Assembly (NCBI GenBank): GCA_944989445.1
Contig: CALYLW010000177.1
Location: 744,556 to 808,555 of the forward strand
Direction of reading: 5' to 3'
Source: Ampullaceana balthica
Taxonomy: Eukaryota > Mollusca > Gastropoda > Lymnaeidae
DNA length: 64,000 bases
Positions within the stretch are counted from its first letter, which is position 1, and each line of letters opens with the position of its first letter. The position numbers and the translations under genes were made by a program. Positions 11,724-24,383 of the stretch are shown piece by piece. The notes beneath the pieces are model-generated. The model made no database searches and was not told the DNA's origin. It saw nothing but the letters and a program-made list of their open reading frames with translations.

Positions 11724-14448
11724 GATACAAATAAAGAGAGTTGTGGAACTGTTGCGACTGTAAGAGGAGTGGTGGGGGAGGGCGAGGTGGATGCGGTACA
11801 GAGGATACAGAACAACCGTCACAGTCCAAAAGTCTCAGCACACTTCATCCTTATTGCCTGACGTACCGTACCACAAATGGTGTTTACCATACCTGGGGAA
11901 TGCTGGGTTCCTAATTTCACACCTGGCTGTTGTCGACTATTGGAGCCTCCCTGACACGATGAAGTGCATCTGAATTTCAAGTTTGGAGGTCACGTGGGGA
12001 GTTCACTCCCCATTATGAATTAATTATTATCTGATTAAATTTGATCCGACTTAGGTCCCACGACTCCTGTCGTCATCCCCACCAGAGTCGGACCTGTTAC
12101 TGTTACTCCTGACGTCAGGTCTATGTCCATATATGGCCAGCTTTTCAACTGATCTTTAAAAAAATGATGCAAAAAAAAACACACACACAAAAAAAACAGA
12201 AATAAAAATATAATTTTTAGAGAAAATGATAGCCTGAACGCCAAGATGACCTAAATATGTATCACGCTTGACTGATCTTCAACACGTGAACCAGCCAACC
12301 GTGAACAGAAGTACAAGCCCCCAAAAGAGGTGTTGTGTTAGCCACTAGCTAGGCCCCGTGGGGCGGGTGGGGGGTGGTTACTACATACTGTGAATGTTGT
12401 GACAAAAAAGCCTATTTGAATCAGACAAAAATAGACGGGGTGTTGCATTATTCCAAGGGTTCTAAGCTCGTGTTACTGCAGTACTGTGTTGTGTACCCTA
12501 GCACTGACATGTCAATTAATCAAATAATTTTTGTTAAGCCCTCATCTCAGCCACTTATAACTTGAAGCTCTTTTCGGTGACTCTCAATATTACATAATAG
12601 ATACGACCCGTGGCGTAGCATATGCCGCAGACTTGCTCATAGATAGTGCTCCGCGAAGTGTAACAGTTTTAAGTGGAACAATGAAGTTTACTTGTGTTAA
12701 AGAAATACGTTTCAAATAAGACTAATTAATTGGGGGGGGGTATTTTTAAGATGGAAATAGCAATACACAATGATATATTTATACTAATACACTTACGTCA
12801 AATGTAAATACTAATACAAGTACATCCAAAATCCATTCTAAATATATTTTCACCATATGTACCACACTAATACGATTACGTCATAATTCATACTATTACA
12901 AAACAATGAAATAATGTGTCCATTATAATACAGTTGCGTCATACGCTCATCATAACGGAAGCGTGTTCCAGTCAGTTGGCAACAGTCTCGCGTTAGTTAG
13001 GGACACGACTTGTTTACATAATATGCACATCTCAGGGGTCACAGGGATTTATTTGTTGTCATAATTTCTCTGTTGTGATGTCAGAGGTGATTTGTTGTCA
13101 TAATTTCTCTTTTGTTATGTCCTACTGGTGTGACCTCAGTTCTAAACACGTGCCGCTAATATAGAGTGATGGACTTACCAAACAATCAGAATAAAATAAA
13201 CAACTATTCACAGTCGCTGTCACGAATTAAATTTATATAAATGAACGTATGAGCTTTATACACCACACCTCCCCCAAATACACGCGCGTTTGTTAAAAAA
13301 AACACACCAAAAAAAAACAGCAAATATTTCTTATTTATTAATTCAATGACTTTCAGATATATGTATTTATTTATAAATTATTTATTAATGTATTTGTTTT
13401 AAATAATTTAAATGTTTTCGCTAAAATAATTTTTAAAAATAGATGATTTAAAGGTACTTTTTTTAATTCATAGGTTTTTTTTTAAAATGTAAAAAATAAA
13501 TGTCTGTGCTTATCTTCTTCTTTCATATGTTATTTATCTTTTCCTTGAAATTCTTTGTTTAAAAATATTTTAAACTCATATAATTTATCTTGTTTATTTA
13601 CCGTTTTCTTTATTCAACAACCACCCTACTCCTACATCTCCATAAACACAAGCTATTTTTGTTGAATGTTTTATTGTTTCATAGGGTTCAGTATGTCTAT
13701 CACGACCGCTCCTTGACTTGAGTGCTTGTCCTTCCGCTAAACCTCGCCTTTGTTTGTGTGTACTGTCTACACAACTCCACAGATAATAACTTCTGGTTGT
13801 GTGTACACACCACCACAGATACTATAATCTGGTTGTATGTACACACTACACACCACTGATGCTAACTTCTGGTCGTAGGTGGATCGTATAGTTACTTCTA
13901 TCAGTTAGTCATGGTAAGAGGATCAACTACAGGAAATCTAAGTCATTCATTTCTTGAGTTTATTAATGGGAATAGTTAGGGAAACTGTTTACACACTTCA
14001 TAGAAATCGACAATTGTTTGCTGTTTATTTGTCACCAACACACAACACATATATTATGGTTCGCAAGTAGAAATAAAACACGATATTGTGTAATGGAGAG
14101 TTCAATGGCGAGCTAATTCCCGATAGCGACACAAGTTAATTTGGTGCGTAAAATGTTATTTTGCATTATGGGAGATCAAACATGATGAAATGAGGTCGCG
14201 ATGAATCATTTGATGTTAATCACTTGAAGTATGGTTTCCCTGAAGGGTGAGGTAGGGTTATCACTGAGAGTCGTATACAGTGATGACGTGGTTTGCCAAG
14301 TGATTCTAGTTCTGTTATATTGGGACGTTCAAGCCTCGCCATTGTTTGACGGGGTGTATGTAGTGATTGTTTAAAATGTCCATGTTTACAACATCGCCCA
14401 TCCTAATGTAGGGGTTGATGGTGTGACTCTCACACCCGTAAGTTCGTA
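11724..14448. other. Unassigned intronic sequence
   Basis: Mostly AT-rich with no recognised gene. 12597-12660 resembles the 3' end of the Helitron-like element at 24112 (GTGGCGTAGCATATGCCGCA). Around 13030-13115 a phrase containing TTTGTTGTCATAATTTCTCT is repeated twice. 13300-13620 is very A/T-rich. Repeated words CTAATAC and CGTCA at 12780-12960 suggest a worn tandem repeat. Confidence 0.45.
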
Positions 14449-14610
14449 ACATTATGTACTCGGAACATTATGTACTCGGAACATTATGTACTCGGAACAT
14501 TATGTACTCGGAACATTATGTACTCGGAACATTATGTACTCGGAACATTATGTACTCGGAACATTATGTACTCGGAACATTATGTACTCGGAACATTATG
14601 TACTCGGAAC
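14449..14610. repeat. 16-bp minisatellite, 10 copies
   Basis: The unit is ACATTATGTACTCGGA, essentially without variation. GTAC sits at the centre of each unit. A 62-codon frame through it is a periodicity artefact. Confidence 0.97.
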
Positions 14611-15439
14611 CAGCAATAGCTTTAAGATGATACAGACTAATAAGACAATAGTTAATCCTTGCCTTTATTTTTAGGGGAAAATACTTCTCAAACAGCATTT
14701 GTTGTAATAACACGCTAACATTTTAAAGTTGTTAAGATATGTCACAGAAACATATTTATAATATTAATGACTTGCAATAACGTTAGCTGGTTGTAAGAAC
14801 GAATAACTCCACCTCTTTGTAAAAGTGCACTTTGACGTGGATGCCACAATAGACACAAACACCCACATGTGAGTGCCACACTCACCCCACCCCATGTCCT
14901 GAGGTCATCGAAGATGAGTCCAGCATACCCCCAAAAATCGATGCCTCATTTGGTCGGTGTTTGTCAAAGTGTGTCCTGGTAAGAGAAGTGATGCGACTAC
15001 GCCCGCTATCGTGTAATGACAGTATTGGAAGGTTTACAGATTATATCAAAGCATCTTATTTCAATATCCTAAATCATTTATTATTTCAATATTATTGTTG
15101 GGTTCATTTCCCTATTTATTTTATTTTGTCAAGAATTATAACATGAAAATGTAGACTGCTGTGCCATCTGAATATGGCAGCTTCTGTGAAACTATACTTT
15201 CTTTGGGGGAAACTCCTCTAAACTATCGACTTATAATAATGACGTCATGAGCCAAAGTTGAACATCGGTGTTGTTGTTTACCGTTGTACTAATGCCGTAT
15301 CAAGACCTTCCAAGGCTCTGTATCAATGGAGGGCTAACGTCATACTTGAAAGGTGTTTATAGTGGCTTCATGGTGTCAAGGTCATTGCATTTCCTCTCCA
15401 TCCCTCATCATACAGCTGTTCAAAATATTCTTTAAGTTT
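14611..15439. other. Unassigned stretch
   Basis: Non-repetitive AT-rich sequence. Frames of 60-66 codons show no family resemblance. Nothing further is supported. Confidence 0.4.
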
Positions 15440-15750
15440 AACACGAGCAACAAAGTCCATGTTGTAACTCCCCTCCAACAGCCGTCTCAACCGACATACA
15501 TGTGCGTCACGTCAAAAATACTATTCATTATAGTTAAAATAAATAACTCGTAAAAACGGAGCTTTTGACTATAAATCCAAACGCGCATAACTCAAGATAA
15601 AGTCTTGGAGGAAATAATGCACCAAAAATAACTAGTTTTGAACGTCCACGTAAACGTGTTCCATATGATTGGCTGTAGGAGTCGTATGTGTTTGAGGGAC
15701 CAATCGCTATCGATGACCGCACGAAACAAAGCCTTTTATTATATATAGGC
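15440..15750. repeat. Dispersed repeat, copy 1 (about 300 bp)
   Basis: Nearly collinear with 50985-51298 in the same orientation. Shared words include AAAATACTATTCATTATAGT, GATTGGCTGTAGGAGTC and GGGACCAATCGCTATCGATG. No terminal inverted repeats or coding potential are seen. The class is unknown. It leads directly into the composite satellite that follows. Confidence 0.85.
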
Positions 15751-15790
15751 TATAGGATTAGCTATTATGGCGTCTGCTTCCTCAATTTTT

Positions 15791-18700
15791 AAATCCCTTA
15801 TATTAACTTCACCGCCGTCTCATCATCTCTCTCTGTCTTGGGCGGGCGGAAAAACAAAAGTAAAAAATGACCAACTTCCCGTGATCCGATCGAGCTGAAA
15901 TTTGGCACACGGACCCGTCTCACCTAACAATGCATCGTATCAAAGTTTCAGATCGATCGAACGTACCGTAATTAAATTAATGCATTTTTAGTTTATCCTT
16001 ATATAACGTATGTAATTCAAATTCACTGTTTGTTATTGTTTTTTTTCCACGTGAAAGTTTGAGTTGACGCGTTGAGGCGACCCATCGAATTACCGGGGTG
16101 CTTTTGTTTACATTTTACGTGTCACGCTGAGCTCGGTCAAGCGAATCGGTGACCAGACTTTTCCCCTCTACCCCTCCCACCCACCCCCCTAGGGTTATGA
16201 ATCAAAGTTGAGTTAAGACAGATTCAGTCTGTAAATGTTTGTCGTGTTTGAAAATAATCAATACTGTTAGTTATGTCTCATATATAAGGGATTTATAGTC
16301 AAAAACTTTGTTTTTACGGGTTTGTTTTATTAAATCCCTTATATTAACTTCACCGCCGTCTCTGTCATCATCTCTGTGTCTTGGGCGGGCGGAAAAACAA
16401 AAGTCGAAAATGACCCACTTCCCGTGATCCGATCGAGCTGAAATTTGGCACACGGACCCGTCTCATCTAACAATCCATCGTATCAAAGTTTCAGATCGAT
16501 CGAACGTACCGTAATTAAATTAATGCATTTTTAGTTTATCCTTATATAACGTATGTAATTCAAATTCACTGTTTGTTTATGTTTTTTTCCACGTGAAAGT
16601 TTGAGTTGACGCGTTGAGGCGACCCATCGAAGTTACGGCGTGCTTTTGTTTACATTTTACGTGTCATGCTGAGCTCGGTCCCCCCCCTAGGGTTATGAAG
16701 CAAAGTTGAGTTAAGACAGATTCAGTCTGTAAATGTTTGTAGCGTTTGAAAATAATCAATACTGTTAGTTATGTCTCATAGATAAGGGATTTATAGTCAA
16801 AAACTTTGTTTTTACGGGTTTGTTTTTATTAAATCCCTTATAAAAACTTCACCGCCGTGTCTCTCTGTCTTGGGCGGGCGGAAAAAACAAAAGTCAAAAA
16901 TGACCCACTTCCCGTGGAGCAATCGAGCTGAAATTTGGCACACGGACCCGTGTCACCTAACAATGCATCGTATCAAAATTGCAGATCGGTCGAACGTACC
17001 GTAATTAAATTAATGCATTTTTAGTTTATCTATATAAAACTATATGTAGAAGTCGCTATTGTTTACATTTTACGGGTCACTTGACTTCACGCCAGCCATC
17101 GGTGAACACATCTCGTGTTTTAACCAGGTGGAATTGACTCAGTTTCAGGCTGCAAATGTTTGTCGCGTTGGATCAATTCTTTAAGTTCTGTCTCATAAAT
17201 AAGGGATTTATAGTCAAAAACTTTGTTTGTACGGGGTTGTTCTTATTAAATCCCTTATATTAACTTCACAGCCGTCTCTGTCTCTCTCTCTCTCTGTCTG
17301 TCGTTCGTCGTCGGGCGGGCGGAAAAACAAAAGTAAAAAATGACCCACTTCCCGTGATGCCATCGAGCTGAAATTTGGCACATAGACCCGTGTCAACTAA
17401 CAATGCATCGTGTCAAAATTTCAGATCGATCGAACGTACCGTAATTAAATTAATGCATTTTCAGTTTATCTCTACACGAGGTATGTAATTCAATTTCAGT
17501 TTTTTTTTCACGTGACAGCTCAGTTCATGCGTTGACGCGATGTACCGGCGTGCTTTTGTTTACATTTTACGTGTCACGCTGAGCTCGGTCCAGCGATCGG
17601 TGACCAGACCCCCAACCCCCCGGTGTATAAAGCAAAGGGGAGTTAAGACAGATTCAGTCTGTAAATGTTTGTCGCGTTTGAACATAATCAATACTGTTAG
17701 TTATGTCTCATATATAAGGGATTTATAGTCAAAAACTTTGTTTTTACGGGTTTGTTTTATTAAATCCCTTATATTAACTTCACCGCCGTCTCTGTCATCA
17801 TCTCTGTGTCTTGGGCGGGCGGAAAAACAAAAGTCGAAAATGACCCACTTCCCGTGATCCGATCGAGCTGAAATTTGGCACACGGACCCGTCTCATCTAA
17901 CAATCCATCGTATCAAAGTTTCAGATCGATCGAACGTACCGTAATTAAATTAATGCATTTTTAGTTTATCCTTATATAACGTATGTAATTCAAATTCACT
18001 GTTTGTTTATGTTTTTTTCCACGTGAAAGTTTGAGTTGACGCGTTGAGGCGACCCATCGAAGTTACGGCGTGCTTTTGTTTACATTTTACGTGTCATGCT
18101 GAGCTCGGTCCCCCCCCTAGGGTTATGAAGCAAAGTTGAGTTAAGACAGATTCAGTCTGTAAATGTTTGTAGCGTTTGAAAATAATCAATACTGTTAGTT
18201 ATGTCTCATAGATAAGGGATTTATAGTCAAAAACTTTGTTTTTACGGGTTTGTTTTTATTAAATCCCTTATAAAAACTTCACCGCCGTGTCTCTCTGTCT
18301 TGGGCGGGCGGAAAAAACAAAAGTCAAAAATGACCCACTTCCCGTGGAGCAATCGAGCTGAAATTTGGCACACGGACCCGTGTCACCTAACAATGCATCG
18401 TATCAAAATTGCAGATCGGTCGAACGTACCGTAATTAAATTAATGCATTTTTAGTTTATCTATATAAAACTATATGTAGAAGTCGCTATTGTTTACATTT
18501 TACGGGTCACTTGACTTCACGCCAGCCATCGGTGAACACATCTCGTGTTTTAACCAGGTGGAATTGACTCAGTTTCAGGCTGCAAATGTTTGTCGCGTTG
18601 GATCAATTCTTTAAGTTCTGTCTCATAAATAAGGGATTTATAGTCAAAAACTTTGTTTGTACGGGGTTGTTCTTATTAAATCCCTTATATTAACTTCACA

Positions 18701-19690
18701 GCCGTCTCTGTCTCTCTCTCTCTCTGTCTGTCGTTCGTCGTCGGGCGGGCGGAAAAACAAAAGTAAAAAATGACCCACTTCCCGTGATGCCATCGAGCTG
18801 AAATTTGGCACATAGACCCGTGTCAACTAACAATGCATCGTGTCAAAATTTCAGATCGATCGAACGTACCGTAATTAAATTAATGCATTTTCAGTTTATC
18901 TCTACACGAGGTATGTAATTCAATTTCAGTTTTTTTTTCACGTGACAGCTCAGTTCATGCGTTGACGCGATGTACCGGCGTGCTTTTGTTTACATTTTAC
19001 GTGTCACGCTGAGCTCGGTCCAGCGATCGGTGACCAGACCCCCAACCCCCCGGTGTATAAAGCAAAGGGGAGTTAAGACAGATTCAGTCTGTAAATGTTT
19101 GTCGCGTTTGAACATAATCAATACTGTTAGTTATGTCTCATATATAAGGGATTTATAGTCAAAAACTTTGTTTTTACGGGTTTGTTTTATTAAATCCCTT
19201 ATATTAACTTCACCGCCGTCTCTGTCATCATCTCTGTGTCTTGGGCGGGCGGAAAAACAAAAGTCGAAAATGACCCACTTCCCGTGATCCGATCGAGCTG
19301 AAATTTGGCACACGGACCCGTCTCATCTAACAATCCATCGTATCAAAGTTTCAGATCGATCGAACGTACCGTAATTAAATTAATGCATTTTCAGTTTATC
19401 TCTACACGAGGTATGTAATTCAATTTCAGTTTTTTTTTCACGTGACAGCTCAGTTCATGCGTTGACGCGATGTACCGGCGTGCTTTTGTTTACATTTTAC
19501 GTGTCACGCTGAGCTCGGTCCAGCGATCGGTGACCAGACCCCCAACCCCCCGGTGTATAAAGCAAAGGGGAGTTAAGACAGATTCAGTCTGTAAATGTTT
19601 GTCGCGTTTGAACATAATCAATACTGTTAGTTATGTCTCATATATAAGGGATTTATAGTCAAAAACTTTGTTTTTACGGGTTTGTTTTAT
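15791..19690. repeat. Composite satellite with inverted-repeat-bounded units, 8 units
   Basis: Units begin AAATCCCTTAT (15791, 16332, 16831, 17248, 17762, 18261, 18678, 19192) and end with its inverse ATAAGGGATTT. They are separated by a linker containing CAAAAACTTTGTTTTTACGG. Spacings are 541, 499, 417, 514, 499, 417 and 514 bp. A conserved core has GAGCTGAAATTTGGCACA and GATCGATCGAACGTACCG. Spacings 499+417+514 give a 1430-bp higher-order block: 16262-17691 recurs at 17692-19121 with no difference that I noticed. The third block is shortened by 930 bp. Short frames recur at these exact offsets and are not genes. Confidence 0.93.
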
Positions 19691-20416
19691 TATTAAATAT
19701 TACTACAGTACACTGCTATAGATGCACTGAGCAATAGCAATATTGTTTTTTTTGCTCATTACACTACAATTGATGCTCTGAGTAAGGACAATATTGCCTG
19801 CTGCACTACAATAGATTAACTGATAAAAGTATTACTTTCCTATTGGTTTAGTGTCCAATAGTCAATAGTATACTATAATACGTCTATTTAATAGTACACT
19901 AGTCTTGCCACCACTGCTGCTTACCTCACTACAGTTGTGTGGTGCAGTCTACTCCCAACCACTTTCAACCGAGCACGGATAAAGAGTTAAGTTAAACATT
20001 GACCAAATACCTTAATAGTTGTGTGCCTGGCCCCGGCGTGGTTAAACACAGGGGCACGGTCAAATTTGACTCGAGTGGAGAACTTGCTGTTATTGGCATA
20101 CCTGCAGGGGACTGAGGGGGACAGGGAGGGGGCTAAAGGTGTGTGCGCATGTACCGTGATCGACGAGGCTTTATTTAGGTGGGATGTGGACGGGGAGGCG
20201 GGGATGGGTTTGTACCGGGGTGGGGGGGTGTGATAGGCGGATTGAGGTCAGGGATTTGCAAACTGTTTTTGTACGAGCCATAACAGGTGAACGTTGGCGA
20301 TACGGTATAAACCTGACCCCCGAGTCTGGTCGTTTGTTTACAGTGGCAGGTAATTTTGGTTATATATTTAGGAGACTGTCTAGGACGATGTGTAAGACGT
20401 GTGAAGTCAAATAGTA
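19691..20416. other. Interval with a worn repeat and no gene
   Basis: 19710-19830 holds about three degenerate units containing CACTACAAT, GATGCTCTGAG and CAATATTG. The rest, including the G-rich part at 20100-20240, shows no feature. Frames of 70-108 codons here have no family signature. Confidence 0.4.
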
Positions 20417-22270
20417 TATGTTTGGTCAGGGGACAAGACAAGAGCCATGTAACAGGTGTGTCAATCAAATGTGTTTGGTCAGGGGACAAGACAAGAGCCA
20501 TGTAACAGGTGTGTCAATAAAATGTGTTTGGTCAGGGGACAAGACAAGAGCCATGTAACAGGTGTGTCAATCAAATGTGTTTGGTCAGGGGACAAGACAA
20601 GAGCCATGTAACAGGTGTGTCAATCAAATGTGTTTGGTCAGGGGACAAGCCAAGAGCCATGTAACAGGTGTGTCAATCAAATGTGTTTGGTCAGGGGACA
20701 AGACAAGAGCCATGTAACAGGTGTGTCAATCAAATGTGTTTGGTCAGGGGACAAGACAAGAGCCATGTAACAGGTGTGTCAATCAAATGTGTTTGGTCTG
20801 GGGACAAGACAAGAGCCATGTAACAGATGTGTCAATCAAATGTGTTTGGTCTGGGGACAAGACAAGAGCCATGTAACAGATGTGTCAATCAAATGTGTTT
20901 GGTCTGGGGACGACAAGAGCCATGTAACAGATGTGTCAATCAAATGTGTTTGGTCTGGGGACAAGACAAGAGCCATGTAACAGATGTGTCAATCAAATGT
21001 GTTTGGTCTGGGGACAAGACAAGAGCCATGTAACAGATGTGTCAATCAAATGTGTTTGGTCTGGGGACAAGACAAGAGCCATGTAACAGATGTGTCAATC
21101 AAATGTGTTTGGTCTGGGGACAAGACAAGAGCCATGTAACAGGTGTGTCAATCAAATGTGTTTGGTCTGGGGACAAGACAAGAGCCATGTAACAGATGTG
21201 TCAATCAAATGTGTTTGGTCTGGGGACAAGACAAGAGCCATGTAACAGATGTGTCAATCAAATGTGTTTGGTCTGGGGACAAGACAAGAGCCATGTAACA
21301 GGTGTGTCAATCAAATGTGTTTGGTCTGGGGACAAGACAAGAGCCATGTAACAGGTGTGTCAATCAAATGTGTTTGGTCTGGGGACAAGACAAGAGCCAT
21401 GTAACAGATGTGTCAATCAAATGTGTTTGGTCTGGGGACAAGACAAGAGCCATGTAACAGATGTGTCAATCAAATGTGTTTGGTCTGGGGACAAGACAAG
21501 AGCCATGTAACAGGTGTGTCAATCAAATGTGTTTGGTCAGGGGACAAGACAAGAGCCATGTAACAGGTGTGTCAATCAAATGTGTTTGGTCTGGGGACAA
21601 GACAAGAGCCATGTAACAGATGTGTCAATCAAATGTGTTTGGTCTGGGGACAAGACAAGAGCCATGTAACAGGTGTGTCAATCAAATGTGTTTGGTCTGG
21701 GGACAAGACAAGAGCCATGTAACAGATGTGTCAATCAAATGTGTTTGGTCTGGGGACAAGACAAGAGCCATGTAACAGGTGTGTCAATCAAATGTGTTTG
21801 GTCTGGGGACAAGACAAGAGCCATGTAACAGATGTGTCAATCAAATGTGTTTGGTCTGGGGACAAGACAAGAGCCATGTAACAGGTGTGTCAATCAAATG
21901 TGTTTGGTCTGGGGACAAGACAAGAGCCATGTAACAGATGTGTCAATCAAATGTGTTTGGTCTGGGGACAAGACAAGAGCCATGTAACAGGTGTGTCAAT
22001 CAAATGTGTTTGGTCTGGGGACAAGACAAGAGCCATGTAACAGATGTGTCAATCAAATGTGTTTGGTCTGGGGACAAGACAAGAGCCATGTAACAGATGT
22101 GTCAATCAAATGTGTTTGGTCTGGGGACAAGACAAGAGCCATGTAACAGATGTGTCAATCAAATGTGTTTGGTCTGGGGACAAGACAAGAGCCATGTAAC
22201 AGGTGTGTCAATCAAATGTGTTTGGTCTGGGGACAAGACAAGAGCCATGTAACAGGTGTGTCAATCAAAT
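20417..22270. repeat. 53-bp satellite, about 35 copies
   Basis: The unit includes AATGTGTTTGGTCTGGGGAC, AAGACAAGAGCCATGTAACA and ATGTGTCAATCA. The first seven or so units read GGTCAGGGG and most later ones GGTCTGGGG. An A/G site (ACAGATGTG or ACAGGTGTG) alternates unit by unit between about 21600 and 22000, implying 106-bp dimers. One unit near 20900 lacks two bases. Confidence 0.97.
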
Positions 22271-22542
22271 AAATGTCTTCTTTGTCTGAAGTAATACTCT
22301 TTAAAATATCATTTAATATGAATTGTAAAAAAAATGCATTAATATTGCAGATTTCTTGAATGTTATAAATATTGCACTTCGATTTGATAAAATTGACATT
22401 TTCCATTTTAAAAAAATTCGATCCAGTCATATGATGTAAGCAAAGTGTAAAAAAAAATGTCATTAAAAAATTTTTTTTATTAAAAAAAATATTTAAAATT
22501 ATTTTCTTTGGTCAGCTGTAAAAGTTGCATAGGTGAAATGAG

Positions 22543-23170
22543 TACCGTATATACTCGTTCTATAGCCCGTATATACCGTATATACTCGTTCTATAGCCCG
22601 TATATACCGTATATACTCGTTCTATAGCCCGTTCGTTCATAAACTGACCTCTTTTGGAAGAGAAAAGTATTAAACGTGTATAACCCGCTCGCAAGCCGAC
22701 ACCCAAAAATAATAGGACAGCTTAAACAAAATGGTACACTTTTTTTTTAAAACTAGAAGCTAAATCGGTCATTATGATTGTTTACTATGTACTTCCTATC
22801 GTTCTCTTTGTATTTTTGTTAGGCAAGAGTTATCGGTATTTAAAAAAAAATTCTTTGGTAAACAGAGGCGAAAGCGCGTACATTAAAATTCGTTGTTGAA
22901 AAAAAAATTGTAAAACAATTAATTAAAACATTCACAAACATAAATAAAATGATTAATTAAGAAAAGTGCATATGTTTATAATATATTATGGCTTCTGGTA
23001 GAGCAGTCGAATCTTGTAGAATGTAGTCTACCTTGATGATCTACAATTGCAACACCGATATTCAATATACATGCAGAAATCACACATAACCCGCTCATAA
23101 GCCGACCCCCCAACTTTTCCCCCTAGATTTTGTCCAAAAAATGTCGGCTTTAGAACGAGTATATACGGTA
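22543..23170. mobile_element. MITE with TACCGTATATAC ends, copy 1 (628 bp)
   Basis: The left end TACCGTATATACTCGTTCTA is the inverse of the right end TAGAACGAGTATATACGGTA apart from minor differences. The left tip is present three times in tandem (starts 22543, 22574, 22605; 31-bp period). TA at both boundaries suits a Tc1/mariner-type target, but that is an inference. Internally non-coding. About 600 bp is shared with 49130-49727, including GGTCATTATGATTGTTTACT. Confidence 0.85.
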
Positions 23171-24111
23171 AATAATTACAATACATTATATCGCGCATTT
23201 CCCCAGCATGCAACTTGGCTCACAGCGCTTTACATAACATTAGTAACTCACATAATGATCAGCTCATTCAATGTAAAATATTCATATCCTAAATACAACA
23301 TATAATGACATAACGGTGCATATAAGCTAAGTTTATTATTTTTACAGAAATGTTCGATTGTTGTTGAATTAATTTTGAAAGTCTAATATAAAGTACCGAT
23401 CCCCAGTTAATTCAAGTCTTTTCACTGTAACAATCGTGTTAGTGATCTGATGAGCAGCCATGTTATATATCCCAAAGTTACCGTAACAGTTGTGAGTACG
23501 CCCGTAGCGTACATGTTACAGTCATCGTCTGCCCAGTTATTGATGCAGAAGTCAACTGTTACACTGAGGCCTTATCGATTTGGTAACCTAAAAATAAATT
23601 GCCGTGACCTAATTGGCTCGTAGTATATCGAACTGCGACACAATCTGTTGTGTGTGTGGGGAAGGGGGGCTGCTGTTGGGTTGTTTACCTTCACCGTGAG
23701 CAGCGCCCACACCTCAGGCACCTGGAGCTCGCCATGACCTATCAAGGGACCTATCGCATGACGTTCCTCCTGACGTATCACATGACCTGCCCCAAGAATA
23801 GGTGGCTAATTTGTTTGTAATATAACGGACCTTTTAACCGGCCAGAGAACCAAATTTTGTTTATTTTGATAACAAGTTCTTGTGGAGCCTTGCGTGTAGT
23901 TTATATTGTTGTTGGCCTCACTCACAGGGAATTTAGAACATGTCAAAAGGACATTTAGACTTCAGCTGGTCTTACTTCAAGTGAGATTAGAACATGTCAA
24001 AAGGACTTTAGACTTTTGCTTCTGTTATTCACAGGGAAATTAGAACATGTCAAAAGGAATGTAGTAAATCTGCAACTTCTATCTGAATACGTATAATGTA
24101 ATATATCGATA
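23171..24111. other. Unassigned stretch
   Basis: Starts with a fragment containing CAGCATGCAACTTGGCTCAC that has the look of a dispersed repeat. 23920-24060 has three worn copies of a phrase with TTAGAACATGTCAAAAGGA. No gene is recognised. Confidence 0.45.
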
Positions 24112-24383
24112 CTAGATCCGCCCCGCGGCGCAGCATACGCCGCAGAATTGCTCATGGAATGTGCAAAGAAAGGGGAACCTTCCGCGTGTAAGGCGGACGT
24201 GATAACCACTACAATACGAGTCACATGTTATTCTGTGAAGGAAAAACGCAAGTGAATGCAAGACCCATTGTTGGTCTCGCGACCACTTATGCTTGTCAAC
24301 TATAAACTGATTGGTCGACCCCAGCGAGGGTCATTCGTCATGCTTGTTTGCACATACTCGCTTTGCTGAATTATATGTATAGA
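24112..24383 (-). mobile_element. Helitron-like element, family B, complete (272 bp)
   Basis: On the minus strand it starts TCTATACATATAATTCAGC and ends with a small hairpin CGCC-GCGG-GGCG, then GAT and CTAG. Host bases are A before and T after, as expected for Helitron insertion. Non-coding. A decayed relative of the 3' end lies at 12597-12660. The 75-codon frame at 23997-24224 overlapping it is not credible. Confidence 0.65.

Noticed and set aside
20417..22270. CRISPR-like array
   Set aside because: Repeats are directly contiguous with no unique spacers, and the context is eukaryotic. The same holds for every array in the window.
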